Shown: positions 6,642 through 14,012, counted from the stretch's first letter. The stretch is 14,512 nucleotides of DNA from JBHGYD01 sp041920415 (GCA_041920415.1 JBHGYD010000005.1:1-14512); one strand, 5' to 3'. Made by a program: numbers and translations. Notes: generated by a model not told the origin, from the letters alone.

Positions 6642-7703
6642 ATGACGAAATATCCTCTCATCATGATCAGCATCATTTTTCTTCTAACCGGCTGTCTAAA
6701 ACAAGAAGAAAACAGCCCTCAAAATGTACAACAAACAAATAACAACGTCAATATGGAAATTATTGCCCAAGATTTAAGTGTGCCATGGGCGATCGACTGG
6801 GACGGGACATCTTTTTATATTTCAGAGCGGACTGGCTCAATTGTGAAAATAACAGGCGACAGAAAAATTAGACAGAATCTACATTTAGAAAAGAAGCTTT
6901 CAACGGTATCTGAAGCTGGTGTATTAGGTTTTGTGCTCCATCCCGAGAAAAAGAATGATGCCTTTCTTTACTATACATATGAGGATGAAAACGGGCGATT
7001 TAATCGTGTCGTAGAAATACGGGAAGAAAATAATGAATGGTTTGAGGAAAAGGTTTTGCTTGACCAAATTCCAAGCGGAAACTTTCATCATGGCGGAAGA
7101 ATAAAAATCGGACCGGACAAAAAACTGTACATCACAACTGGGGATGCTACAGATGCAATGATTGCTCAAGACAAGACATCTCTCAATGGAAAAATTTTAC
7201 GAATGAATCTCGACGGCACAATACCGGACGACAATCCTGATTCCAACTCCCTTGTCTATAGCTATGGACACCGCAACCCACAAGGCTTGGCATGGGATGA
7301 AACAGGTCAGCTTTATAGTTCTGAGCATGGCTCAATTTCACGTGATGAAATCAATTTAATTAAACCGAAAGGAAACTATGGCTGGCCGCTTATTCAAGGA
7401 GATGAAACGAGAGACGGGATGATCACACCATTGTTCCATTCGGGTGATCATACTTGGGCGCCATCCGGAATCGCCTATCATAATGGAATTTTGTATGTTG
7501 CACAGCTACGGGGGGAAGGTGTTTTAGCGTTCGATTTAAAAAATAAAACATATAAACAAATTGTTTCTAACGTAGGCCGCGTACGGGATGTATTCATATT
7601 GGGAGATTATTTATTTTTTGTCACAAACAACACGGATGGAAGAGGGATTCCAGCCAATCATGACGACAAATTAATCAAAATTCCAATTCCAAAAGCTTTT
7701 TGA
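6642..7703 (+). CDS. Lipoprotein PQQ-type glucose/sorbosone (aldose sugar) dehydrogenase
   Basis: 353 residues with a lipoprotein signal: a short hydrophobic segment and LLTGC, so Cys18 is the likely lipidated residue and the enzyme faces outward on the membrane. The body is the six-bladed soluble sugar dehydrogenase propeller (YliI/Asd type). Family landmarks are DLSVPWAIDWD (44-54), SERTGSI, GVLGFVLHP, HHGGRIKIGPD (149-159), TTGDA, GHRNPQGLAWD (209-219), SEHG (227-230) and GNYGWPLIQGDE. Relatives oxidise aldose sugars with pyrroloquinoline quinone; the base is the His in HHGGR. Bacilli rarely make PQQ and no pqq genes are visible, so the cofactor would have to be scavenged, or the protein does something else. 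Ribosome site GGGAGGG (6627-6633), 8 bases from ATG. It looks monocistronic. Confidence 0.9.
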   Translation: MTKYPLIMISIIFLLTGCLKQEENSPQNVQQTNNNVNMEIIAQDLSVPWAIDWDGTSFYISERTGSIVKITGDRKIRQNLHLEKKLSTVSEAGVLGFVLHPEKKNDAFLYYTYEDENGRFNRVVEIREENNEWFEEKVLLDQIPSGNFHHGGRIKIGPDKKLYITTGDATDAMIAQDKTSLNGKILRMNLDGTIPDDNPDSNSLVYSYGHRNPQGLAWDETGQLYSSEHGSISRDEINLIKPKGNYGWPLIQGDETRDGMITPLFHSGDHTWAPSGIAYHNGILYVAQLRGEGVLAFDLKNKTYKQIVSNVGRVRDVFILGDYLFFVTNNTDGRGIPANHDDKLIKIPIPKAF

Positions 7704-8002
7704 GGCAATTTCAATATTTTAAGGCAGAGAAATATCTATGAACCTTATTTTTCCGAACCGGCGCTTTTTTGTTTAAAAAAGGAGTACGAAAGCATGATGA
7801 AAACTATAAAAAATTAGATGCCCGATTATTTTATTAGAGGATGAGTTAAAAGCAAATAAAAAAGTTATAAAAGCTATCTTCTTCAACGAATACAAGAAGG
7901 TACGACGAATTGTATTGTTCTCTTCGATTAAACCGTGAAACCAAATTCCGTAATATTCGTATTAATAGTTACAGGAAATAATAGAGAAAGGCAGGAAAGA
8001 TT
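7704..8002. other. Intergenic region with possible gene scraps
   Basis: No gene can be supported. Three different frames have short coding-like runs, for example EDELKANKKVIKAIFF (starting near 7839) and SYLLQRIQEGTTNCIVLFD, broken by stops, which may be remains of a gene once at the head of the next cassette. A seven-codon frame at 7795 follows AAGGAG. CTTTTTT and AAAAAAG (7764-7781) form a weak hairpin. None of this is firm. Confidence 0.3.
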
Positions 8003-8455
8003 GTGAATCCGTTAGAGTACCGCCTCTGGATTGGCGAGGAAAACTACCGCTTGCTTTATTTTTATGAATCTATTGACTTGCCGCAAATTATTACCCGGCG
8101 CGAATGCGATTTTTTTGTGAAAGAGGGAGTAACGTATCGGCAAGTTTCTTCTGCGCTGGAACATGATACGTTTGTCATTTACGTCGAGGAGTATGAGCGA
8201 GGGCGGAAAGAAGCGGAAGTTTAGAGTAACGGTTTACGGCTGGAAGTTCGCGAACTTGATGCGGAGAACGAGCACCCTGTGATTGCAACGCTGGAGCTTC
8301 CTTCTCATCTCGATGTGATGGCGTATATCGGCAATTCGTTTACGTATTTTCACGGGAAAGAATGGCTTCGTGATAGCGCGGAAATTGACGAGGACCGAAA
8401 AGTGTATGTTCTTTATGTGACTGCAACAGGATTTATCATAGAAGGAGAGAAATAA
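8003..8455 (+). pseudogene. Unrecognised gene interrupted by an in-frame TAG at 8222
   Basis: A GTG start at 8003 with AGGAAAG just upstream opens a 73-codon frame that ends at TAG (8222-8224). The same frame then continues for 76 codons without another stop to TAA at 8453-8455, three bases before the next gene. The second half reads like real protein (RLEVRELDAENEHPVIATL, then MAYIGNSFTYFHGKEW, then VYVLYVTATGF), so the gene probably encoded about 150 residues. TAG could come from CAG or TGG by one change. I do not recognise the family. It heads the YgiB-YgiC-DUF350 cassette, so it was likely co-transcribed with it. Either a recent nonsense mutation, a sequencing error, or stop readthrough explains it. 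Confidence 0.75.
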
Positions 8456-8458
8456 TCG

Positions 8459-8788
8459 ATGAACAAGACGAAAAAAATGATGGTTGGCGTGTTAACGACG
8501 TTGATGGCCGCTTCACTTACTGCCTGCAGCGATGAAAGTTTGCCACCGCAACCGAAGGATCAGGATTGCGACGATTGGGAGTGGGATGAATCAACGGGGA
8601 CATATGTTTGTGATGATGACGACAGCTCTCATTATCGCCATTATTACTATGGAGGCCATTATTATCCGTCCAAGCGTAAGCTGCAACGTTCCACGTCATA
8701 TAAAAGCTATCAGCATAGCTCGGAATTTAAGGCAAGGGCAAAATCAGGAATCGGTTCGGGAACAAAAGGCAGCTTTTTTGGAGGGTAA
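8459..8788 (+). CDS. YgiB/YjfM-like (DUF1190) lipoprotein
   Basis: A 109-residue lipoprotein: Lys-rich N-terminus, hydrophobic core, then SLTAC with Cys23 as the lipid site. The mature part has an acidic stretch with two cysteines (DQDCDDWEWDESTGTYVCDD), a His/Tyr-rich segment (SHYRHYYYGGHYY) and a Gly/Ser-rich end (SGIGSGTKGSFFGG), as in the E. coli YgiB and YjfM family. In E. coli these genes sit beside ygiC and yjfC, homologues of the next gene here, so the pairing supports the call. The acidic and His-rich stretches suggest metal or polyamine binding on the outer face of the membrane; that is inference. Its stop is 2 bases before the next ATG, and its last codons (GGAGGG) form the next gene's ribosome site. 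Confidence 0.75.
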   Translation: MNKTKKMMVGVLTTLMAASLTACSDESLPPQPKDQDCDDWEWDESTGTYVCDDDDSSHYRHYYYGGHYYPSKRKLQRSTSYKSYQHSSEFKARAKSGIGSGTKGSFFGG

Positions 8789-8790
8789 CG

Positions 8791-10068
8791 ATGTATTCAA
8801 TCAAAGAGCATCAACAGAGGCGTGCGCAGCTTTATGCGGCGATACCCGACTTTTGGGCGGATTTATATGGCGCGGAATATGCTTTGTTGGATTACTATGC
8901 GTTAACGTCTCGGGAAGTCGAGCAAATACGGACGGCAACGAACCGCATCGGTCATCTATATCGAAAAACGGCGCAGCTGTTGCGCCAATTACCGGATGAA
9001 ACCCTTCGATTGTTAGGATTTCATCAAGATGCGCTTCCGTTTTTGCGCATTCCCGTGCTTTCAGCGGAAACGGTGATCGCTCGGGCCGATCTCGTGCATG
9101 TCGGCGGAACGTTTAAGCTGCTCGAATTAAACGCGGATACACCGACGTTTATTCGCGAAACGTTTGATATTAATGAGCATGCGGCTTCCTTCTTTCACAT
9201 GCCTTCGCCGAATGCAGGAGCAGTGAATAACGTAACTGAGGCAATCCAGCATGCCATTTGGCAGTCATACCGTTTATTGCATCGTGATGGAGAGCCATAT
9301 GTTGTGTTTACTTCTCACGAGGATCATATGGAAGATAGAGAAACGGTCCGTTATTTGCAGCGAATCAGCGGAATGGAGGCCGCCTACGTTCCGCTTCATG
9401 AACTCAGTGTTGTTGCCGAAGACGTTCCATTGCGTGGCGGCGGTGTGCTGCGGCGCGGATTGTATGATAGGGAAGGAAGACGGATTGACGTGCTGTATCG
9501 GCAAACGTATCCGCTTGAGCATTTAGTAGAAGACCGCGCTCCAGATGGAACGAAAGTGGGCGTTAAGTTGCTGGAGCTATGGAAGGAACGCGAAGTTGCT
9601 CTCATTAATCCGCCATCGGCGTTTTTGCTGCAGTCGAAAGCGATGCAGGCGCTCATATGGGGACTTTATGAGGAAGCGAATCCGTTTTTCACCGATGAAG
9701 AGCATCAATGGATTTCTGAACATTTTCTTCCTACGTATTTAGACGAAGAGTATTTTCTTACAAAACGAACGATGTATGTACAAAAACCCGCGTTCGGGCG
9801 CGAAGGAGACACGGTAGTGATCAAAAATGGTGACGGTGAGCCAGTTGTTGCCGACAGCCAGCAAACGTATAAGGACGAAACACCTGTTTATCAGCAATAT
9901 GTTCCGTTACCCGAAACCGTTGTCAAAACGGTAAGCGGGTATGAAACCGTGAAACTATTGCATACGTGTTTTTTAATTAACGGAAAAGCGGTTGGAATCG
10001 GTCTGCGCGCGGGAGGAATGATTACAAACAACTTGTCTTATTATTTACCTGTGATGATGAAAGGATGA
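8791..10068 (+). CDS. Glutathionylspermidine synthase-like ATP-grasp protein (YgiC/YjfC type)
   Basis: 425 residues, a little longer than E. coli YjfC (about 387). Motifs of the GSP_synth ATP-grasp domain in order: VGGTFKLLELNADTPTFIRE (104-123) with the acidic residues Glu112 and Asp116; YRQTYPLE (236-243); LINPPSAFLLQSK (271-283); YVQKPAFGREGDTVVIKNG (329-347), the ATP-binding core; and the C-terminal GIGLRAGGMITNN. True glutathionylspermidine synthase joins glutathione and spermidine; YgiC/YjfC proteins lack the amidase half and their substrates are not known. Bacilli use bacillithiol, so a peptide or thiol-amine ligation with another substrate is likely. It is tightly packed between the YgiB-like gene (2-base gap) and the DUF350 gene. 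Confidence 0.85.
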   Translation: MYSIKEHQQRRAQLYAAIPDFWADLYGAEYALLDYYALTSREVEQIRTATNRIGHLYRKTAQLLRQLPDETLRLLGFHQDALPFLRIPVLSAETVIARADLVHVGGTFKLLELNADTPTFIRETFDINEHAASFFHMPSPNAGAVNNVTEAIQHAIWQSYRLLHRDGEPYVVFTSHEDHMEDRETVRYLQRISGMEAAYVPLHELSVVAEDVPLRGGGVLRRGLYDREGRRIDVLYRQTYPLEHLVEDRAPDGTKVGVKLLELWKEREVALINPPSAFLLQSKAMQALIWGLYEEANPFFTDEEHQWISEHFLPTYLDEEYFLTKRTMYVQKPAFGREGDTVVIKNGDGEPVVADSQQTYKDETPVYQQYVPLPETVVKTVSGYETVKLLHTCFLINGKAVGIGLRAGGMITNNLSYYLPVMMKG

Positions 10069-10073
10069 AGAAA

Positions 10074-10472
10074 ATGACGTATGTGATGAATTTTCTGCTT
10101 TATACAGTGTTAGGGCTTTTGTTAATGGGAGTCGGAATCGGCCTATTTAGCTTAACGACGAAATTTTCCGAGCGTGAATTAATTCGCCAAGGCAATATGG
10201 CGGTGGCGCTAAAATTGTGGGGAAAAGCGTTAGGATTGGCGATTGTCATTTATGCCGCCTGGAGCAACAGCGTCAGTTTGCCTGATGCTCTTCTATGGGG
10301 TGTCATTGGCATTGTGACGCAAATTCTCGTGTATTTTGCGCTCGAGTACATTTTCACGCCAAAGACCAACTTAGCCAAAAAAGTCGAGGAAGGCAATCTC
10401 GCGGTCGGATTTAGCTTATTTGCCATTTCCATTATTGTTGGGTTGATCGTGGCTGGGAGTATGTCCTATTAA
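10074..10472 (+). CDS. DUF350 (UPF0719/YjfL-like) membrane protein
   Basis: 132 residues from the ATG at 10074, 8 bases after AAAGGA; an ATG at 10065 overlaps the previous stop (ATGA) but has almost no room for a ribosome site, so I prefer the second. Four membrane segments at about 5-27, 48-66, 72-94 and 108-130. The family shows an internal repeat: a loop with ELIRQGNMAVALKLWGKALG and a matching VEEGNLAVGFSLFAISI. In E. coli yjfL lies beside yjfM and yjfC, the same trio as here. Function is unknown; the conserved linkage suggests a membrane partner of the lipoprotein and ligase. Translational coupling with the previous gene is likely. Confidence 0.85.
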   Translation: MTYVMNFLLYTVLGLLLMGVGIGLFSLTTKFSERELIRQGNMAVALKLWGKALGLAIVIYAAWSNSVSLPDALLWGVIGIVTQILVYFALEYIFTPKTNLAKKVEEGNLAVGFSLFAISIIVGLIVAGSMSY

Positions 10473-10484
10473 GTAAGGGTGTAC

Positions 10485-10521
10485 ACTAGTTAATCAAGAG
10501 CTCCGCTAGTCAGAGTTTTTT
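10485..10521 (+). terminator. Weak terminator candidate after DUF350
   Basis: A run of seven T (10516-10522) follows a short CTC/GAG stem and an ACTAG/CTAGT pairing (10486-10511). The stem is poor, so this is only a likely position for the end of the cassette's transcript. Confidence 0.3.
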
Positions 10522-10770
10522 TCGTGTCACGGTTTATAAAAAGGTTATAAATGAATCGTTAACATACTGTAAATTTTGATTCTATCACATTCTCCTTCGG
10601 AAAGATCTCTGCTATCTCTCTACTATTCTGCCCAAAAATATACTTAAACTCCTGAAGGTATCGCTTGGCGTGAGAGTGCTGTTCAGTTGAGTATAAAACA
10701 TGCGCTAAAGGAACGTGACGGTCGTTTTGTCGATTACACCCAGAGAAAGAAAGATTAGCAATCCCATTTT

Positions 10771-10788
10771 GGGGCTGTCTCAAAAGTC
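10771..10788 (+). repeat. IS-like terminal inverted repeat, solo end
   Basis: GGGGCTGTCTCAAAAGTC is the kind of terminus common in IS1182-like and related elements of Bacillaceae. Read in this direction it is a left end, with the element's body to the right, yet no transposase is visible there and I found no facing copy in the window. It is probably a relic. Family is not certain. Confidence 0.45.
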
Positions 10789-10973
10789 ATTGATTTGAAG
10801 GGACATCCCCTTTTCTTTTGAAAATGAAAAAGGGAACGCTCCAATTTAGTAAAATAAGGTCGAACAAACAAGAAGTTGATGGATAAACAAAGGAAACCAC
10901 ACATTAGATTTTGAAGTAGGAGAACTAATTTTAGAATATTTAGAAAAGAATTCTAATATTTAATATTTAGATG

Positions 10974-11008
10974 TATAATAGTGCTATAACATACCAACTG
11001 GTTAGTAT
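10974..11008 (+). promoter_or_regulatory. Promoter with TetR-type operator upstream of the dead acyl-CoA dehydrogenase gene
   Basis: TATAAT at 10974-10979 is a perfect -10; the -35 at 17 bases (TTCTAA) is weak. Right behind it, over the expected start of transcription, is ATACCAACTGGTTAGTAT (10991-11008), an inverted repeat matching in 7 of 8 arm positions. Spaced ACCAAC-type half sites are common for TetR regulators of acyl-CoA catabolism. The placement suits repression. Confidence 0.6.
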
Positions 11009-11075
11009 TTTGGAAGAGGCCAATTCGCTCACTCCCCAAGGTGAGGGCTTCCTTTCCTTATCGCTTACGAAAGAG

Positions 11076-11501
11076 TTGCGGAAAAAGTGAACGAACTTCA
11101 TGGAAGAATATATGTCTACCCGAACGAGTGTATGAACAGCAACAGAACCAGCAGGAAAGCCATTGGGGTGCGATCCAGCCGATTATGGAGGTACTTTTGC
11201 GATTGCCCAAGATAGATTAGGTCCTAGCAGAATCCAGCATGATATGAGATTAATTGGTGCGGCTGAACGTGCGATTGAATATTGATGTAAGCGTGTTCAA
11301 AATTCGTCAATGGCTTTAGGAGTGATTGACCCGTTCAAGCACATAGGGGTGCAGGAATATCTGCGATTCCCACTTGCCGCTTCATGGGCGAACGTAAGAA
11401 CATGGAGACTCGCTGACGGACCTGATGAAGTGCCCCGAGCCAAAAATGCTAAGCTGGGACTTCTACAAAAAGATGTTAATCCGATCTTTTTGCAGAATTA
11501 G
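11076..11501 (+). pseudogene. Acyl-CoA dehydrogenase, decayed remnant with frameshift, stop and two deletions
   Basis: Pieces of an acyl-CoA dehydrogenase occur in the right order but in different frames. An N-terminal piece (PNE, then VYEQQQNQQESHWGAIQPIM, 11128-11187) is in one frame. The mid-to-late piece LGPSRIQHDMRLIGAAERAI (within 11199-11282) is in another; it matches the family's LGPGRIHHCMRLIG motif. A TGA at 11283-11285 falls where the family usually has Met, then CKRVQNS follows. About 70 codons are then missing, and the frame resumes at MALGVIDPFKHIGVQEYLRF and ends with the C-terminal WRLADGPDEVPRAKNAKL (family: LADGPDEVHRR). The region between the N-terminal and middle pieces is also lost. 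The gene is certainly dead. It was the first gene of the operon that the promoter at 10974 drives. Confidence 0.8.
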
Positions 11502-11525
11502 ACAAAGTAGAAAGGATGTGTATGC

Positions 11526-12278
11526 ATGAGATTGAAAGGAAAAATAGCAATTGTTACTGGCGGAGGGGGAGGAATTGGACGCGCAACAGCCATCCGCTTT
11601 GCCAAAGAAGGAGCGAAGGTGACCGTTAGTGACATAGACTCCTTAAGCGGTGAGGAAACCGTTGATCTTATTCAACAATTTGGGGGAGAAGCTATTTTTG
11701 TTAAAACGGATGTATCGGACTCCAATCAAGTAAAAGAGCTAGTTCATATAACCACAAGTACATTTGGCGGATTACACATCATGTTCAACAACGCTGGAAT
11801 CGCGAATTCTGAAGTGAGAAGTGTTGATTTGGCAGAAGAGGAATGGGACCGAGTCATTGACGTTAATTTGAAGGGGGTATTCCTTGGCATCAAGTATGCT
11901 GTTCCTGAGTTAAAAAAATCTGGCGGCGGAGCGATCATTAATACTTCTAGTTTACTAGGATTAAAAGGGAAGAAATATCAAGCTCCTTACAATGCATCCA
12001 AAGCTGGTGTCATACTGCTAACGCAAAATGCCGCACTGGAATACGGCAAGTACAACATCCGTGTTAATGCGATAGCACCAGGCGTCATTGATACAAAAAT
12101 TATTGATGGCTGGAAGCAGGACGAAAGAAAATGGCCAATTATCTCCAGGGCAAATGCTCTTGGTAGAATTGGCACTCCGGATGAGGTGGCAAATGCTGTT
12201 TTATTTTTAGCATCGGATGAAGCTTCATTTATTACTGGTGCTACCCTTTCCGTTGATGGTGGCGGACTCACATTTTAA
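11526..12278 (+). CDS. Short-chain dehydrogenase/reductase (FabG-like, 1)
   Basis: 250 residues, classical SDR size. The NAD(P)-binding motif TGGGGGIG is at 11-18, Asp36 follows the second strand (VSDID), which favours NAD(H), NNAG is at 88-91, and the catalytic set is Asn114, Ser142, Tyr155 and Lys159 (SSLLG and YNASK). PGVIDT and the C-terminal LSVDGGGLTF are also typical. All catalytic residues are present. It probably oxidises a hydroxyacyl-CoA or similar alcohol. ATG with AAAGGATG (11511-11518) 7 bases upstream. It sits just after the acyl-CoA dehydrogenase remnant and before a second SDR and an enoyl-CoA hydratase, so beta-oxidation of an acyl-CoA is the likely context. Exact substrate is unknown. 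Confidence 0.9.
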   Translation: MRLKGKIAIVTGGGGGIGRATAIRFAKEGAKVTVSDIDSLSGEETVDLIQQFGGEAIFVKTDVSDSNQVKELVHITTSTFGGLHIMFNNAGIANSEVRSVDLAEEEWDRVIDVNLKGVFLGIKYAVPELKKSGGGAIINTSSLLGLKGKKYQAPYNASKAGVILLTQNAALEYGKYNIRVNAIAPGVIDTKIIDGWKQDERKWPIISRANALGRIGTPDEVANAVLFLASDEASFITGATLSVDGGGLTF

Positions 12279-12437
12279 CAAAAGGGATAGTTTATAATAA
12301 TTTTATTATGTAAACTATAACAAATTCGAAATCAACGACTTCCGCGTTGCAACAAAATCAAGTTCAAAAAGGGGACAAGGCAGCAAAGCACTGATTGAAA
12401 CATCTTAAGTTATGGTAAAACAAAGGGGGCCTGTAAG
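12279..12437. other. Gap between the two SDR genes with an inverted repeat
   Basis: ATAGTTTA (12287-12294) and TAAACTAT (12311-12318) pair perfectly, and TAATAA/TTATTA inside nearly continues the stem. There is no T tract behind it. The rest of the gap holds no gene. It could be a weak terminator, a processing site or an operator, or the scar of a lost gene in the operon. AAAGGGGG at 12422-12429 is the ribosome site of the next gene. Confidence 0.45.
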
Positions 12438-13208
12438 ATGAGATTTTCACAAACGATCGCCTTAGTAACAGGGGCGGGAAGTGGCATTGGTAAAGCAACA
12501 GCCCTTCGTTTGGCGAAGGAAGGTGCGAAGGTTATTTTAGTCGGCAGGAAAAAAGCGAAACTTGAAGAGACTGCACAGGAGATTAACCGCAACAGCGGAA
12601 TTCCATTGGCCGACATTTTCCCTGCGGACGTAACAGATGGTGAAGATGTTCAGGAATTAGCGGAGTATGTAGAGCAACAATATGGGGATTTGCATGTTTT
12701 AGTGAACAATGCTGGAGGTTCTACCCACACGAAGATTTTACAAATGTCTGAACAAGAATGGGATTATGTCCAAAATGTCAATTTAAAAAGCGTCTTTCTT
12801 GTCTCCAAAGCACTTGGGAAAGTGATGGCAGAAGGAGCAAAGCGAGAAAAACGTGACCGAGCGATTGTAAATGTTGCTTCCCTTTCCGGACATCAGGCTG
12901 GTGCAGAAATTCCCCATTATAGCGCTGCCAAGGCAGGCGTTATTAATTTTACCAGATCGCTTGCTCTTGAGTTATCACCATACGGAATTCGCGTCAACTC
13001 CGTATCTCCCGGTTTTATAGAGACACCGTTAACAGAAAATGCGTTGCAAAATGATCGATTTGTTAGGGCGATTCAAAGAAATACAGCCCTGCAAAGAGTC
13101 GGTACACCAGAGGAAATTGCCAATGTCATCGCTTTTGTGGCCTCTAGTGAAGCATCCTATATGACTGGAGCTGATTTACTCGTTGATGGCGGCTGGCTGA
13201 TAAAATAA
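12438..13208 (+). CDS. Short-chain dehydrogenase/reductase (FabG-like, 2)
   Basis: 256 residues, only a distant relative of the SDR before it. TGAGSGIG at 11-18, Arg37 after the second strand (VGRKK) suggests NADP(H), NNAG at 90-93, and the catalytic set Asn115, Ser148, Tyr161 and Lys165 (YSAAK). The C-terminal GADLLVDGGWLIK is typical. The different coenzyme residue compared with the first SDR (Arg here, Asp there) implies the two enzymes do not do the same job. ATG preceded by AAAGGGGG at 8 bases. The enoyl-CoA hydratase gene follows after 24 bases, so the two are surely co-transcribed. Substrate is unknown; a 3-hydroxyacyl-CoA or 2-enoyl-CoA-related step is likely. Confidence 0.9.
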   Translation: MRFSQTIALVTGAGSGIGKATALRLAKEGAKVILVGRKKAKLEETAQEINRNSGIPLADIFPADVTDGEDVQELAEYVEQQYGDLHVLVNNAGGSTHTKILQMSEQEWDYVQNVNLKSVFLVSKALGKVMAEGAKREKRDRAIVNVASLSGHQAGAEIPHYSAAKAGVINFTRSLALELSPYGIRVNSVSPGFIETPLTENALQNDRFVRAIQRNTALQRVGTPEEIANVIAFVASSEASYMTGADLLVDGGWLIK

Positions 13209-13232
13209 CGAATGAAAGAGAGGAAGATTAGT

Positions 13233-14012
13233 ATGTCTCAAAAACATTTAGTCATTGAAAAATTAGGACCTGTGTTGTCGCTCACATTAAATCGTCCGGA
13301 AAGCTTAAATGCTTTCAGCCCAGAAATGATTTTAGGTTTGACAGAAGCTATAAAGAATGCGGAAAACGATGATGATGTCCGGGTGATCGTCTTATCCGGT
13401 GCAGGCCGGTCATTTAGTGCTGGCGGCGATGTAAAAACGATGGGGCAAGCAAACGGCATCCAAGTTTATGAACATATCGGCAAGCTCAATGAACTGATTT
13501 TGACGATGAAGGGAATAGAAAAACCGATTATTGCTGCTGTTCACGGCTTCGCGGCTGGTGCAGGGTTCAATCTAGCGTTAGCTTGCGACCTAATTGTCGC
13601 AGCGGAGGATAGCAAGTTTGCTTTAAGCTTCTCTCAAGTTGGTCTCGTATCTGATGGCGGAGGTTCTTATTTGCTGCCGAGATTAATTGGTCCGCATTTG
13701 GCTAAACAGTTCTTCTTTACCGCAGAGCCGATTCCAGCTGAAAGACTCTATCAATTAGGCGTCATCAATTATCTTTTCCCATTAGAAAAACTTCAGGAAG
13801 AAACAATCAAACTAGCACTAAAATTAGCATATGGACCAAGCAAAGCATTCGGAAAACAGAAGAAATTAATTGAGCATTCCTTTACGTCTACACTCGAAGA
13901 AATACTGGAGGAAGAACGGCTGATACAAACATTAATGGTTCAGACGGAGGATCACAAGGAAGGCGTTGCTGCCTTTAAAGAAAAAAGAAAGCCGGAGTTT
14001 AAGGGCAGATAA
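13233..14012 (+). CDS. Enoyl-CoA hydratase/isomerase (crotonase family)
   Basis: 259 residues from the ATG at 13233, which has GAGAGGA at 8 bases; an in-frame ATG at 13212 has no ribosome site, so I do not use it. Crotonase motifs: LNRPESLNAFSPEM (19-32), SGAGRSFSAGGDVKTMG (55-71) for the first oxyanion-hole loop, EKPIIAAVHGFAAGAGFNLA (96-115), then the active-site stretch SQVGLVSDGGGSYLLPRLIG (134-153) with Asp141 where hydratases use Glu. An Asp there with a GGG context is nearer to isomerases such as PaaG, so the reaction may be double-bond isomerisation and not plain hydration. The C-terminal half is ordinary for the fold. It ends the surviving acyl-CoA operon; the remnant behind it is unrelated. 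Confidence 0.88.
   Translation: MSQKHLVIEKLGPVLSLTLNRPESLNAFSPEMILGLTEAIKNAENDDDVRVIVLSGAGRSFSAGGDVKTMGQANGIQVYEHIGKLNELILTMKGIEKPIIAAVHGFAAGAGFNLALACDLIVAAEDSKFALSFSQVGLVSDGGGSYLLPRLIGPHLAKQFFFTAEPIPAERLYQLGVINYLFPLEKLQEETIKLALKLAYGPSKAFGKQKKLIEHSFTSTLEEILEEERLIQTLMVQTEDHKEGVAAFKEKRKPEFKGR

Larger units (their letters stand above)
10473..10970. other. Gene-poor, decayed region with IS-like scraps
   Basis: No intact gene. Bases 10648-10758 encode 36 codons on the plus strand (IAWRESAVQLSIKHALKERD in the middle) that look like the end of a larger protein, and the minus strand is also open here (74 codons, 10559-10783). Neither could be assigned. An IS-like end follows at 10771. Beyond it a frame with HTLDFEVGELILEYLEKN (near 10895-10950) hints at another scrap. 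The last 60 bases are AT-rich promoter DNA. Confidence 0.4.

Noticed and set aside
7795..7818. Seven-codon frame with an AAGGAG site, a possible leader peptide
   Set aside because: No attenuator hairpin pair or codon run tied to a substrate follows it, and the surrounding sequence is decayed.
8532..8999. 155-codon frame overlapping the lipoprotein and ligase genes
   Set aside because: It is out of frame with two well-supported family members and has no recognisable domain; a shadow.
9274..9656. Minus-strand frames of 82 and 86 codons inside the ATP-grasp gene
   Set aside because: They are antisense shadows of a strongly coding gene, with no ribosome site or family features.
11310..11501. 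63-codon frame that could be taken as a small independent gene
   Set aside because: Its sequence is the C-terminal part of the acyl-CoA dehydrogenase remnant (WRLADGPDEV), so it is part of the pseudogene.
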